From positions 597,653 to 661,652 of the forward strand of contig QZVU01000002.1 in assembly GCA_003602285.1 (NCBI GenBank): a stretch of 64,000 bases of DNA. The letters are read 5' to 3'. The first letter of the stretch is position 1. Each line of letters opens with the position of its first letter. Below, in pieces: positions 9,208 through 17,781 of the stretch. Both the position numbers and the translations under genes were made by a program. Source of the stretch: Arthrobacter frigidicola (GTDB lineage Bacteria > Actinomycetota > Actinomycetes > Actinomycetales > Micrococcaceae). Below the pieces are notes generated by a model. That model had not been told where the DNA came from, made no database searches, and saw only the letters and a list, made by a program, of their open reading frames with translations.

Positions 9208-10362
9208 GTGACACAGCTGGGTATTGGCATTGTGGGAACGGGCATGATGGGCCGGATCCACGCAGACGCCGCGCGCCGGGTCGGTGCACGCGTCGTTGCC
9301 GTCGCGGGATCCTCACGCACCTCTGCCGAGCGGGCCGTGCGGGAATGGGCCGGGGGCAGCGCCGCCCTCGAGGTCGAGGACCTCATCACCCATGCGGACA
9401 TCGATGTTGTGCACCTCTGCGTGCCCAACCACCTCCATGAGCCGCTCGCCGCGCGGGCCCTGGAGGCCGGCAAGCACGTTGTCTGCGAGAAGCCCCTCGC
9501 CCTTGACCTTGCCGGGGCCCGCGCCCTGGCCGGCAGCGCCCGCACGTCGGGGCTGACCGCGGCCGTTCCGTTCATCTACCGCTACCACCCGCTCGTTGCC
9601 GAGGCCCGGGCACGGGTGCAGGCCGGCTCGGCCGGCACCATTCATCTCATCCACGGCTCCTACCTCCAGGACTGGCTCTCCAACCCGGAGGACACCAACT
9701 GGCGCGTGGATGCCGGGAAGGGCGGCGCATCGCGGGCCTTTGCCGACATCGGATCCCACTGGTGCGACCTCGTCGAGTGGGTCAGCGGCCACCGCATCCA
9801 GGAGGTCTCCGCACTCACCAAGACGGCCTACGCGGACCGGCCCGGTGCGGCCGGAGCCGTGCCCGGAGCGGTCTCCACCGAAGACATCGCAAACGTCGCC
9901 TTCCGCACCGACCGGGGCGCCGTCGGCTCGGTCGTGATCAGCCAGGTGTCACCGGGGCGCAAGAACAGGCTGTGGTTCGAGATCAGCACGGCGAACGTGA
10001 GCGTGGGCTTCGACCAGGAACAGCCCGAGACCCTGTGGGTGGGTGGACGCGAAGGGAACCAGGTCCTGACCCGCGACCCGAACATCCTCTCCCCGGAGGC
10101 GGCCGAACTGTCGACGCTTCCCGCCGGGCACCCCCAGGGCTACCACGACGCCTTCCGGGCCTTCGTTGCCGATGTCTATGCCAGTGTCACCGGCGGCGCT
10201 GCCGCGGACCGGATGCCGACCTTCGAGGACGGACTCCGGACGGCGGCGATCACCGAGGCGGTCCTTGCCTCCGCCGAGCGCGGCACCTGGGTGCGGGTCG
10301 GGGACTTCTCCCCGGCGCTGCTCACCGCCTCGGCGGCCGGCGCTTCCCAGCCGGAAAGTTAG
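9208..10362 (+). CDS. Gfo/Idh/MocA-family oxidoreductase
   Basis: A 384-residue NAD(P)-dependent sugar or polyol dehydrogenase. The Rossmann motif GIVGTGMMG begins at residue 7, the EKPLAL motif with the catalytic-region Lys is near residue 95, and a DIGSHWCDL segment near 185 carries a typical active-site His. The start is a GTG at 9208. It opens the carbohydrate locus and is transcribed away from the ROK repressor. With the Zn-dehydrogenase, isomerase and ThuA-like genes downstream it probably oxidises a glycoside or sugar, possibly at C3; the substrate is not known. Confidence 0.88.
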   Translation: MTQLGIGIVGTGMMGRIHADAARRVGARVVAVAGSSRTSAERAVREWAGGSAALEVEDLITHADIDVVHLCVPNHLHEPLAARALEAGKHVVCEKPLALDLAGARALAGSARTSGLTAAVPFIYRYHPLVAEARARVQAGSAGTIHLIHGSYLQDWLSNPEDTNWRVDAGKGGASRAFADIGSHWCDLVEWVSGHRIQEVSALTKTAYADRPGAAGAVPGAVSTEDIANVAFRTDRGAVGSVVISQVSPGRKNRLWFEISTANVSVGFDQEQPETLWVGGREGNQVLTRDPNILSPEAAELSTLPAGHPQGYHDAFRAFVADVYASVTGGAAADRMPTFEDGLRTAAITEAVLASAERGTWVRVGDFSPALLTASAAGASQPES

Positions 10363-10420
10363 CCACCCGCAGCTCCCTCAGCGTTCCTCCATGCCCAACA
10401 CCACGACAAGGAAGTCAACG

Positions 10421-11710
10421 ATGAAGAAACCAGCTTCGACCCGGGCGGCGGCAGCCGCCGCAGCAATCCTGGCCCTGGCAGTGACGGGTTGCACCGGAGC
10501 CGCGCCGAATGCCGCGGGGAACGGGTCCGACGGTCTTCGCTACCTCATCAGCCAGCCCGAACGCCCCTCGGAACTTGATGCAATTCGGTCCGACCTGGAG
10601 GAGTTCGAGAAGAAATCCGGAATCGAGGTCACCCTCGACGTCCTGCCGCTGGAGAACCTCCGCACCGTCCTGCAGACGCAGCTGCGCTCCGGCGAAGGCC
10701 CGGATGTCTTCAACTACGACACGGGCCCCGGCTTCGCCGGCACCCTCGCCGAAGCGGGCCTCCTGTACGACCTCACCGACGCGTACAAAGAAAACGACTG
10801 GAAGATCTACGACTTCGCCCGTGAGCGGGTCACCTTCGACGGGAAGATCTCCGGCGTGCCGACCCAGCTGGAGGAGGTCGGCATCTTCTACAACAAGGAC
10901 CTTTTCACGAAGCACGGCGTGCAGGAGCCGAAGAACCTCTCCGACCTCCAAAAGGCGGCGGAAACCTTCACCGCGGAGGGCGTGACCCCCTTCGCCGTCA
11001 ACGACAAGGAAGGCTGGCAGGGCGGCCACCTGTTCAGCATGGCCCTGTCCAGCCGCGTCGGTCCGGACGGGATGGAGAAGCTGCTCGACGGCAGCATGCC
11101 GTGGACCTCGCCCGAGGTGGTTGCCGCCCTGGAGACTTGGAGCGGCTTCGCCAAGGACGGGCACCTGCCCGATTCCCCCAACGCCCTGACCTACGACAAC
11201 GGCAACGCCCTGTTCTACAAGGGCGACGCCGCCATGAACCCCACCGGAAGCTGGCTCATCTCCTCACTGCAGGAGACGGTGGACTTCGAGGTCGGGTTCC
11301 TGCCCTTCCCCGCCGAGGACGGCCCCGGCATCTTCACCGGCGGCCTCGGCGGCGGAAGCTTCGTCTCGGCCGACACGGAGAACCCCGAAGGAGCCGTCGA
11401 GCTCCTGGACTACCTCCAGTCCGAAGAGCACGGGCGCTGGCAGGTCGAAACCATCGGCACCATCCCGGCCTTCCCGGTGGAAACCGAAGGGCTCGAGGTC
11501 TCTCCGCTGTTCGCCCAGGTCATCGAGGATACGGCGAAGATCGCCGAAGGCTCGGGCGAGTTCGGCTACAACATCGACGTCCTGACCACCGACACCTTCA
11601 ACAAGACCATGTGGGACGGCTTCCAGGGCATCCTCACGGGCCAGAAGACCGCCGAGGCCGTCGCCCAGGACCTCCAGACCGCAAGCAAGCAAGCTGCCGA
11701 GGACAAGTGA
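10421..11710 (+). CDS. ABC transporter sugar-binding lipoprotein (first copy)
   Basis: A 429-residue extracytoplasmic binding protein of the carbohydrate class (MalE/COG1653-like). The first 23 residues are a signal peptide ending in a lipobox VTGC with Cys24 as the lipid anchor. Typical features are LRSGEGPDVFNYD, a GVPTQLEEVGIFYNK hinge segment and GNALFYKGDAAMNPTGSW. The ATG at 10421 follows AAGGAAG and gives a clean lipoprotein signal; longer frames upstream do not. It lies two bases before the first permease. It is clearly paralogous to the binding protein at 16369-17649. Confidence 0.9.
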   Translation: MKKPASTRAAAAAAAILALAVTGCTGAAPNAAGNGSDGLRYLISQPERPSELDAIRSDLEEFEKKSGIEVTLDVLPLENLRTVLQTQLRSGEGPDVFNYDTGPGFAGTLAEAGLLYDLTDAYKENDWKIYDFARERVTFDGKISGVPTQLEEVGIFYNKDLFTKHGVQEPKNLSDLQKAAETFTAEGVTPFAVNDKEGWQGGHLFSMALSSRVGPDGMEKLLDGSMPWTSPEVVAALETWSGFAKDGHLPDSPNALTYDNGNALFYKGDAAMNPTGSWLISSLQETVDFEVGFLPFPAEDGPGIFTGGLGGGSFVSADTENPEGAVELLDYLQSEEHGRWQVETIGTIPAFPVETEGLEVSPLFAQVIEDTAKIAEGSGEFGYNIDVLTTDTFNKTMWDGFQGILTGQKTAEAVAQDLQTASKQAAEDK

Positions 11711-11711
11711 C

Positions 11712-12635
11712 ATGAGCACACCTATTTCCCTGACGACCCCTAAGGTCACCCGGCGGGCCCAGACCCGCCTGGGCATCGCGCTCATCAGCCCGCTGATGCT
11801 GCTGGTGATCGTGTTCTTCCTCTTCCCGCTCGGGAACGCCATCTACTATTCCGTCGTCGACTTCGACGGAATCGACCCGACCCCTGCCTTCGTGGGCCTG
11901 CAGAACTACACCCGCCTGCTCACGGACCCCGAGGTGTGGCACGCGCTGGGCAACAACGCCATCTGGATCGTGATCGGCACCGCCGCACCCCTGCTGATCG
12001 GACTCGCGCAGGCGCTGCTGCTGTGGAAGGTCCGCAACGCCGGCATCTTCTACCGGCTCGCGTTCTTCCTCCCGTACGTCCTTCCCCAGGTGGCCATCGG
12101 CATCGTGTGGGGCTGGATCTATGACCCGGTCAGCGGCTGGGTCAACAAGGCGCTGCACGTGGTGGGGCTGGACCAGCTCACCACCGGCTGGCTGGGCAAC
12201 CCGAACACGGCACTCTACGCGGTCCTGGTCACCGCGATCTGGGCCACGACCGGCTTCGTGCTCATCATCTTCCTGTCCGCGCTGCGCAACGTCGACGGGG
12301 CGCTCATGGACGCCTCCCGGCTCGACGGCGTCAACGCCGTACAGCAGCTGTGGTACATCATCCTGCCCCAGATCATGCCCGTCTTCCTCATGGTCACCAC
12401 CGTGACCCTCGTGGGCGGGTTCAGCGTCTTCGACATCATCTTCATCATGACCGGCGGCGGGCCCGCCAATGCCACCAACGTCATTGGCACCTACGCCTAC
12501 ACGAATGCCTTCCAGCTCAGCCAGATCAGCTACGGCACCACCCTGGCCCTGCTGATCACCGCGCTCTCGGTACCCTTCGCCGTGGCGCTCAACCGGCTGC
12601 AGCGGCGGCTCTCTCTCCAAGGAACAGGCGCATGA
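11712..12635 (+). CDS. ABC sugar permease (MalF-like)
   Basis: A 307-residue inner-membrane permease with six predicted helices. The EAA loop that docks the ATPase is at about residues 205-225 (ASRLDGVNAVQQLWYIILPQ). It pairs with the next gene to form the membrane channel. The start ATG is one base after the binding-protein stop, and the end overlaps the next gene by four bases (ATGA). Confidence 0.92.
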   Translation: MSTPISLTTPKVTRRAQTRLGIALISPLMLLVIVFFLFPLGNAIYYSVVDFDGIDPTPAFVGLQNYTRLLTDPEVWHALGNNAIWIVIGTAAPLLIGLAQALLLWKVRNAGIFYRLAFFLPYVLPQVAIGIVWGWIYDPVSGWVNKALHVVGLDQLTTGWLGNPNTALYAVLVTAIWATTGFVLIIFLSALRNVDGALMDASRLDGVNAVQQLWYIILPQIMPVFLMVTTVTLVGGFSVFDIIFIMTGGGPANATNVIGTYAYTNAFQLSQISYGTTLALLITALSVPFAVALNRLQRRLSLQGTGA

Positions 12636-13543
12636 CCACCACAACTGCACCCACCACTGAAACGGCACCTCCACCCCGGCGCGGGGTAGGGGCACCCCGC
12701 GAAGACAACGGCATGTCGCCCCGCCGGCGCACCGCGCTGACGGGCAAGCACCTCCTGCTGATCGTGCTCTCCGCGGTCTCCCTCTTCCCGGTGATCCTGG
12801 TGATCTCCACGGCGCTGAAGTCCGAGGAGGACGTGCGCACCAACCCCTTCGGGCTGTTCTCCTCGTTCTCCCTTGAGAACCTCCAGAACGCCTGGGTGGT
12901 GGGCGATTTCGGCAGCTATTTGCTCAACAGCATCCTGCTGAGCGTGCCCAGCACCCTGCTCGTGGTCGTCCTGTCCACCATGGCCGGCTACACCTTCGCC
13001 CGCCTCCCCTTCCGGGGGCGTTCGGTGGCCTTCTACTTGGTGGTACTGGGCCTGCTCGTGCCGTTCTTCGCCTACATGATCCCGCTCTACTTCCAGCTCC
13101 GCGGGCTCGGCCTCCTCGACACCCTCCCCGGCGCCATCCTGGTGCTCACCTCCACCGGGGTGTCCTTCGGAACCTTCTTCATGCGGGCGTTCTTCTCCGA
13201 CCTTCCCCTGGAACTGGAGCAGGCGGCCCGGGTCGACGGGGCCTCGGAGTGGCAGATCTTCCTGAAGGTCATGCTTCCCCTGGTCTCCTCCGGCGCCGGC
13301 GCCCTGGGCGTCTTCACCTTCATCCAGAACTGGAACAACTTCCTGGTGCCCCTGCTGTACCTGCCGGGCGGGGAGTTCCGGCCCCTCACCACCGGGCTCT
13401 ACCAGTTCACCGGCGGACGGTCCCTGGACATCGGACCGCTGGCCGCCGGAACCCTCATCACGATCATCCCCGTCGTCGTCCTGTTCCTGCTCATGCAGCG
13501 CCAGGTGGCCGAGGGCTTCATCTCCGGCGCCGTCAAGGGCTGA
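12632..13543 (+). CDS. ABC sugar permease (MalG-like)
   Basis: A 303-residue inner-membrane permease, partner of the upstream MalF-like protein. After a 30-residue hydrophilic N-terminus it has six helices; the EAA loop is near residues 200-220 (EQAARVDGASEWQIFLKVMLPL). The ATG at 12632 overlaps the preceding stop. No ATP-binding subunit is encoded anywhere in this locus; many actinobacterial sugar importers share a distant MsiK-type ATPase, which is the likely case here. Confidence 0.92.
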   Translation: MTTTTAPTTETAPPPRRGVGAPREDNGMSPRRRTALTGKHLLLIVLSAVSLFPVILVISTALKSEEDVRTNPFGLFSSFSLENLQNAWVVGDFGSYLLNSILLSVPSTLLVVVLSTMAGYTFARLPFRGRSVAFYLVVLGLLVPFFAYMIPLYFQLRGLGLLDTLPGAILVLTSTGVSFGTFFMRAFFSDLPLELEQAARVDGASEWQIFLKVMLPLVSSGAGALGVFTFIQNWNNFLVPLLYLPGGEFRPLTTGLYQFTGGRSLDIGPLAAGTLITIIPVVVLFLLMQRQVAEGFISGAVKG

Positions 13544-13603
13544 GCCCGGACACATCTTCCCCACCAGATCGAGAATCACCAATACACGAAGGACACCGCC
13601 CCC

Positions 13604-14650
13604 ATGGCATCCGTTGTCAGTTTCACCTCCCCCCGCATCGCGGAAATCACCGACGAGTCCGAAGCAGCACTCGCCGGCAACGAGGTCCGCATCCGCACCC
13701 TCTACTCCGGCATCTCCGCCGGCACCGAGCTCACCGCCTACCGCGGCAGCAACCCCTACCTGCAGAAGCAGTGGAGCCCCGAGCGGCGGCTCTTCATCGA
13801 CGGCGAATCCACCCTGTCCTACCCGGTCCATGGCTGGGGTTACGAGGAGGTCGGCGAGGTCGTCGAGATCGGCTCCGAAGTGACCACTGTTGCCCTCGGC
13901 GACCGCATCTGGGGCACCTGGGGCCACCGGTCCTCCACCGTGAAGACCGAGGGATACGCCGCCGCGCGCATCCTCGACCCCTCCGCGGACCCCCGGATCG
14001 GCATCTTCTCCCAGATCGGCGCCATCGCCCTGAACGTCGTCCTGGACGCCGACATCCACGTCGGTGAGACGGTCGCCGTCTTCGGCCTTGGAGTTCCCGG
14101 CCAGATCGTCGCGCAGCTGGCCCGGCTCAACGGCGCCCGCGTAATCGCCGTCGACGGCATCGCCGGCCGGCGCAAGCTCGCCGAGGAACTCGGGGCGGAC
14201 ATCGTCCTCGACCCGGCCGACGGGAATGTCGCCGAGCGCATCCGCGAGCTCACCGGAGGCCGCGGCGCCGACGCCGCCCTCGAAGTGACCGGCAACTACC
14301 GGGCCCTCCACGAGGCGATCCGCTCGGTGGCCTACAGCTCCCGCGTCTGCGCTGCGGGTTTCCTGCAGGGCGACGGCATGGGCCTGCGCCTCGGCGAGGA
14401 GTTCCACCACAACCGCATCCAGGTCATCTCCTCGCAGATCTCCGGGGTGTCCCCGTCCCTGCAGCACCGGTGGGACACCTACCGGCTCAACACCACCGCC
14501 ATCGACCTGGCCGTCACCGGGAAGCTGAACCTTGTGGACCTGATCTCCCACACCGTTCCGCTGGCCGACGCCGCGGCCGCCTTCAGCATGCTCGACGAAA
14601 ACCCGCAGGACGCCCTCCAGGTCGTCCTCAGCTTTGAGGAGGACCAGTGA
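13604..14650 (+). CDS. Zinc-binding alcohol dehydrogenase family protein
   Basis: A 348-residue MDR-superfamily enzyme. A GroES-like N-terminal half (SGISAGTELTAYRG, HGWGYEEVGEVVEIG) is followed by a Rossmann half with AVFGLGVPGQIVAQLA near 160 and GRGADAALEVTGN near 215. The family oxidises sugars, polyols or related alcohols with NAD(P). The usual structural-zinc cysteine cluster is not seen. It overlaps the next gene by four bases (GTGA), so both act in the same pathway. Confidence 0.85.
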   Translation: MASVVSFTSPRIAEITDESEAALAGNEVRIRTLYSGISAGTELTAYRGSNPYLQKQWSPERRLFIDGESTLSYPVHGWGYEEVGEVVEIGSEVTTVALGDRIWGTWGHRSSTVKTEGYAAARILDPSADPRIGIFSQIGAIALNVVLDADIHVGETVAVFGLGVPGQIVAQLARLNGARVIAVDGIAGRRKLAEELGADIVLDPADGNVAERIRELTGGRGADAALEVTGNYRALHEAIRSVAYSSRVCAAGFLQGDGMGLRLGEEFHHNRIQVISSQISGVSPSLQHRWDTYRLNTTAIDLAVTGKLNLVDLISHTVPLADAAAAFSMLDENPQDALQVVLSFEEDQ

Positions 14651-15459
14651 CCTTTCGGCTCGCAATCCAGGAACACTTCCTTGAGGGCAGGAACCTCATG
14701 GAGAAATTCGAGTTCGCGCAGGAGCGCGGTTTCGACGGCATCGAGCTGCTGGGGAAGGGCGACGGGATCTTCGCTGGACGCTCCGCGGAACTCCGTGAGG
14801 CCCGGGCCGCCGGGGTCGTCCTGCCCAGCGTGTGCGTCAACATGGACCACTTCATCGGTGACTTCGATCCCGCCCGGGCCAAGGACGCACGCGAACAGAT
14901 GAAGCACCTGCTTTCGGGCATCGCCGAGGCCGGGGGGTTCGGCGCCGTCACGCCCAACGCCTACGCCCTGTTCAGCCGCCGGCTTCCCCCGTTCGAGCCG
15001 CCCCGCAGCGACGAGGAATCGCGCGCAGTCCTCGTCGAGGCCCTGGCGGAGCTCGGCGCCCACGCCGAGGCCGAAGGCGCCCTGGTCCTGCTCGAACCCC
15101 TGAACCGGTACGAGGACTTTCTGGTCAACACCCTCGCCGACGCCGTCTCCATCGTCGAGGAGGTGTCGTCCCCGGGCGTCGCCGTCATCGCCGACACCTT
15201 CCACATGTCCATCGAGGAGGCGGACATCCCCGCCTCCATCCGGGCCGCCGGGAAGCATATCCGCCACGTCCAGCTCGGCGACAGCAACCGGCTGGAGCCG
15301 GGCGCCGGCCACTACGACTGGCCCGCGACGCTCGCCGCGCTGGAGGAGATCGGCTACGACGGGTGGCTCGCCATGGAGTGCCGCCTCAGCGGCCCGGTCC
15401 GCGACGTCCTCCCGAAGGTCTCGGCCCTGCTGAAGAGCCCGGCCCTGCTGGCGAACTAG
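14647..15459 (+). CDS. Sugar phosphate isomerase/epimerase (xylose-isomerase-like TIM barrel)
   Basis: A 270-residue AP-endonuclease-2-type TIM barrel. Metal-site residues of the family are visible: Glu in [10 protein letters not shown] near 155, Asp/His in [14 protein letters not shown] near 185, HVQLGDSNR near 214, and Glu in AMECRLSG near 245. It starts at a GTG overlapping the dehydrogenase stop. Such proteins epimerise or isomerise sugars or keto-sugars. The 3' end is duplicated: a 17-bp unit containing the stop codon is repeated directly after it. Confidence 0.87.
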   Translation: MTFRLAIQEHFLEGRNLMEKFEFAQERGFDGIELLGKGDGIFAGRSAELREARAAGVVLPSVCVNMDHFIGDFDPARAKDAREQMKHLLSGIAEAGGFGAVTPNAYALFSRRLPPFEPPRSDEESRAVLVEALAELGAHAEAEGALVLLEPLNRYEDFLVNTLADAVSIVEEVSSPGVAVIADTFHMSIEEADIPASIRAAGKHIRHVQLGDSNRLEPGAGHYDWPATLAALEEIGYDGWLAMECRLSGPVRDVLPKVSALLKSPALLAN

Positions 15460-15478
15460 GCCTGCTGAAGAACTAGGC
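15427..15478 (+). repeat. Tandem 17-bp repeat straddling a stop codon
   Basis: CTGCTGGCGAACTAGGC (15445-15461, containing the TAG stop) is followed at once by CTGCTGAAGAACTAGGC (15462-15478). A related 18-bp unit, 15427-15444, precedes them inside the gene. Confidence 0.8.
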
Positions 15479-15502
15479 GAAAGCCGCGACGAACGGATTC
15501 TC

Positions 15503-16264
15503 ATGCAGCACAGCACCATCCCGCCCCTGCGGATCACCGTCTGGAACGAGGGCATCCACGAGGCCACCGAGCCGGAGGTCGCCGCCATCTACCCGGACGG
15601 CATCCACGGCGCCATCGCCGAAGGCCTCCGGCTCGTCCTCGACGGGGACCCGGTGATCCGGACGGCCGTCCTGGCCGATCCCGGCCACGGGATCAGCGAT
15701 GAGGTCCTCGCGGAGACCGACGTCCTCCTGTGGTGGGGCCACATCGCCCACGACCAGGTGTCCGACGAGGTGGTGGAGCGGGTCCAGCAGCACGTCCTGG
15801 GCGGGATGGGCCTGCTCGTGCTGCATTCGGGCCACTTCTCCAAGATCTTCACCCGCCTGATGGGCACCACCTGCTCCCTGCTGTGGCGCAACGGGGCGGA
15901 GCGGGAACTCGTCTGGAATGTGAACCCCACCCACCCCATCACGGCGGGGATCGAGGGTCCGCTGGTGATCGAGAAACAGGAAACCTACGGGGAGTTCTTC
16001 GACATCCCCACCCCGGATGACCTGGTGTTCATCAGCTCCTTCAGCGGCGGCGAGGTCTTCCGCTCGGGAGTGACCTTCACCCGGGGGCGCGGACGCATCT
16101 TCTACTTCAGCCCCGGAGACCAGGCGTATCCCGTCTACCACCATCCCCAGATCCGGAGGGTCCTGGCCAACGGCGTCCGCTGGGCGGCGCAGACCACGGC
16201 CGACCGGACACCGCCGGCGGTCACCAACCCGGCCCGCGGCTGGTTCCAGGACCCCCCGGCCTGA
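15503..16264 (+). CDS. ThuA-like domain protein
   Basis: A 253-residue class I glutamine-amidotransferase-like protein of the ThuA (trehalose utilisation) family. Family hallmarks are [11 protein letters not shown] near the start, [15 protein letters not shown] near 75, [14 protein letters not shown] near 100 and [14 protein letters not shown] near 195-210. ThuA-type proteins work in disaccharide catabolism beside Gfo/Idh dehydrogenases, matching this locus. The exact reaction of this one is not known. Five in-frame TGA codons at 9-base steps follow, starting with the stop itself. Confidence 0.88.
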   Translation: MQHSTIPPLRITVWNEGIHEATEPEVAAIYPDGIHGAIAEGLRLVLDGDPVIRTAVLADPGHGISDEVLAETDVLLWWGHIAHDQVSDEVVERVQQHVLGGMGLLVLHSGHFSKIFTRLMGTTCSLLWRNGAERELVWNVNPTHPITAGIEGPLVIEKQETYGEFFDIPTPDDLVFISSFSGGEVFRSGVTFTRGRGRIFYFSPGDQAYPVYHHPQIRRVLANGVRWAAQTTADRTPPAVTNPARGWFQDPPA

Positions 16265-16314
16265 CCCGCCTGACCCGTCTGACCCGGCCTGATGTGCTGA
16301 CCCGTCTGACCGGC
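16261..16314 (+). repeat. CTGACCCGN tandem repeat with in-frame stop codons
   Basis: The 9-base unit CTGACCCG(C/T/G) is repeated from the thuA-like stop onward. In-frame TGA occurs at 16262, 16271, 16280, 16298 and 16307. The array is interrupted by the left arm of the hairpin at 16288. Confidence 0.85.
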
Positions 16315-16327
16315 CAGCACATCAGGC
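16287..16327 (+). terminator. Perfect 13-bp stem-loop between thuA-like gene and second binding protein
   Basis: GCCTGATGTGCTG (16287-16299) and CAGCACATCAGGC (16315-16327) are perfect inverted repeats around a 15-base loop. There is no T-run, so it may be an intra-operon attenuator or an mRNA-stabilising stem placed before the abundant binding protein. Confidence 0.6.
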
Positions 16328-16368
16328 ACATCCGTACGCACCCTACCGATTCGACAAGAAAGCACCCC

Positions 16369-17649
16369 ATGAAACGCCTTGCAGCTCTCCGGATCCCTGC
16401 GGTCACCGCCGCGTTCGCCTTCGCCGTCACAGGATGCACCGGCACCTCGTCGGCCGCGGAGAAGGACAGCGGGAATGGTGAGCAGATCCGTTATCTCATC
16501 GAGCAGCCCGAGGACCCGGCCGCCGTCGACCTGATCAACGAGGACATCGCCGTCTTCGAGAAGAAAAACCCCGACATCGACGTCGAACTCGAGGTCCTGC
16601 CCACCGACAATATGCGCACCGTGCTCCAGACCCAGCTGCGCTCCGGCGAGGGTCCCGACATCTTCAGCTGGGGATCCGGCCCCGGCTACGCCGGCGCGCT
16701 CGCCGACGCCGGGCTGCTCCACGACCTGACGGACGCCTACGAGGAGCACGACTGGCCCGTCTACGAGTTCGCCAAGGAGCGCGTGACCTTCGACGGCAAG
16801 GTCTACGGGGTCCCTGGGGACATCGAGACCATCGGCCTGTTCTACAACAAGCAGGTCTTCGAGGACCTCGGCATCAGCGAACCGACGAACCTCGGCGAGC
16901 TCGAGTCCGCTGCGGCCGCGATCGCCAAGGAGGGGCTGACCCCGATCGCAGCCAGCGACAAGGAAGGCTGGCAGGGCGGTCACCTGCTGAGCATGGCCCT
17001 GTCCAGCCGGGTCGGCGCCGAAGGAGTGGACAAGCTGCTGGGCGGCGAAATGCCCTGGACCTCCCCGGAGGTGGTGGCGGCCCTGGACACCTGGAAGTCC
17101 TTCAACGCGGCCGGGTACCTGCCCGACTTCCCCACGTCCCTGACCTACGACGGCGGGAACGCCCTGTTCTACTCCGGTGAGGCCGCCATCCTGCCCACCG
17201 GCAGCTGGGCCACCGACGAGATCGCCAAGAACACCGACTTCGAGGTCGGCTTCATCCCCTTCCCGGCCGAGGACGGCCCGGGCATCTTCAGCGGCGGGCT
17301 CGGCTCCGGCCCATACATCTCCGCATCCTCAAAAAACACCGAGGCGGCCGAGAAGTTCCTTGACTACCTGGTCAGCCCGGAGCACGGACGGTGGACCGTT
17401 GAGAACTTCAACACCATCCCGCCGTTCCCGGTGGACACCGAGGGCATCGACGCCGACCCCCTGTTCGCGCAGGTTCTCGAGGACGCCTCGAAGATCTCGG
17501 ACGGAACCGGCGAGTTCGGCTCCAACGTCGACGTGCTGTCCACCGACGTCTTCAACGACGCCATGTGGAAGGGCGTGCAGGCCATGCTGACAAACCAGCA
17601 GAGCGCGAAAGACGCCGCCGCCGACCTTGACGCCGCCTTTCAGCAGTAA
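16369..17649 (+). CDS. ABC transporter sugar-binding lipoprotein (second copy)
   Basis: A 426-residue carbohydrate-binding lipoprotein; signal peptide with lipobox VTGC and anchor Cys23. It matches the copy at 10421-11710 along its length: both have MRTVLQTQ/LRTVLQTQ, LRSGEGPD, DKEGWQGGHL, MPWTSPEVVAAL and FPAEDGPGIF. They differ mainly in the ligand-contact stretch (GVPGDIETIGLFYNK here, GVPTQLEEVGIFYNK there). No permease accompanies it, so it presumably uses the same permease pair. The ATG at 16369 gives the signal peptide; the ribosome site (AAGAAAG) is weak. Confidence 0.9.
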   Translation: MKRLAALRIPAVTAAFAFAVTGCTGTSSAAEKDSGNGEQIRYLIEQPEDPAAVDLINEDIAVFEKKNPDIDVELEVLPTDNMRTVLQTQLRSGEGPDIFSWGSGPGYAGALADAGLLHDLTDAYEEHDWPVYEFAKERVTFDGKVYGVPGDIETIGLFYNKQVFEDLGISEPTNLGELESAAAAIAKEGLTPIAASDKEGWQGGHLLSMALSSRVGAEGVDKLLGGEMPWTSPEVVAALDTWKSFNAAGYLPDFPTSLTYDGGNALFYSGEAAILPTGSWATDEIAKNTDFEVGFIPFPAEDGPGIFSGGLGSGPYISASSKNTEAAEKFLDYLVSPEHGRWTVENFNTIPPFPVDTEGIDADPLFAQVLEDASKISDGTGEFGSNVDVLSTDVFNDAMWKGVQAMLTNQQSAKDAAADLDAAFQQ

Positions 17650-17656
17650 CACGCTC

Positions 17657-17684
17657 GGGGGACGGCCCGGGCTGGCCGTCCCCC
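17657..17684 (+). terminator. Stem-loop after second binding protein
   Basis: An 11-bp perfect stem GGGGGACGGCC / GGCCGTCCCCC with a 6-base loop lies 7 bases after the stop. No T-run is present. It could end most transcripts before the ADP-ribosylglycohydrolase gene. Confidence 0.55.
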
Positions 17685-17781
17685 CGGGCTGCCTCCCGGG
17701 CCCCGTACCCGTATTCCCCACCTGCGATCCCCACCGAACCGCCACCTGAATCCGCACCCCTGACCAGCAACGAGGAAGACT

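Noticed and set aside
12530-14665. A 711-codon open frame on the minus strand
   Set aside because: It is antisense to the permease and dehydrogenase genes, rich in Gly/Asp/Glu/Val as expected from GC-rich shadow frames, and matches no family.
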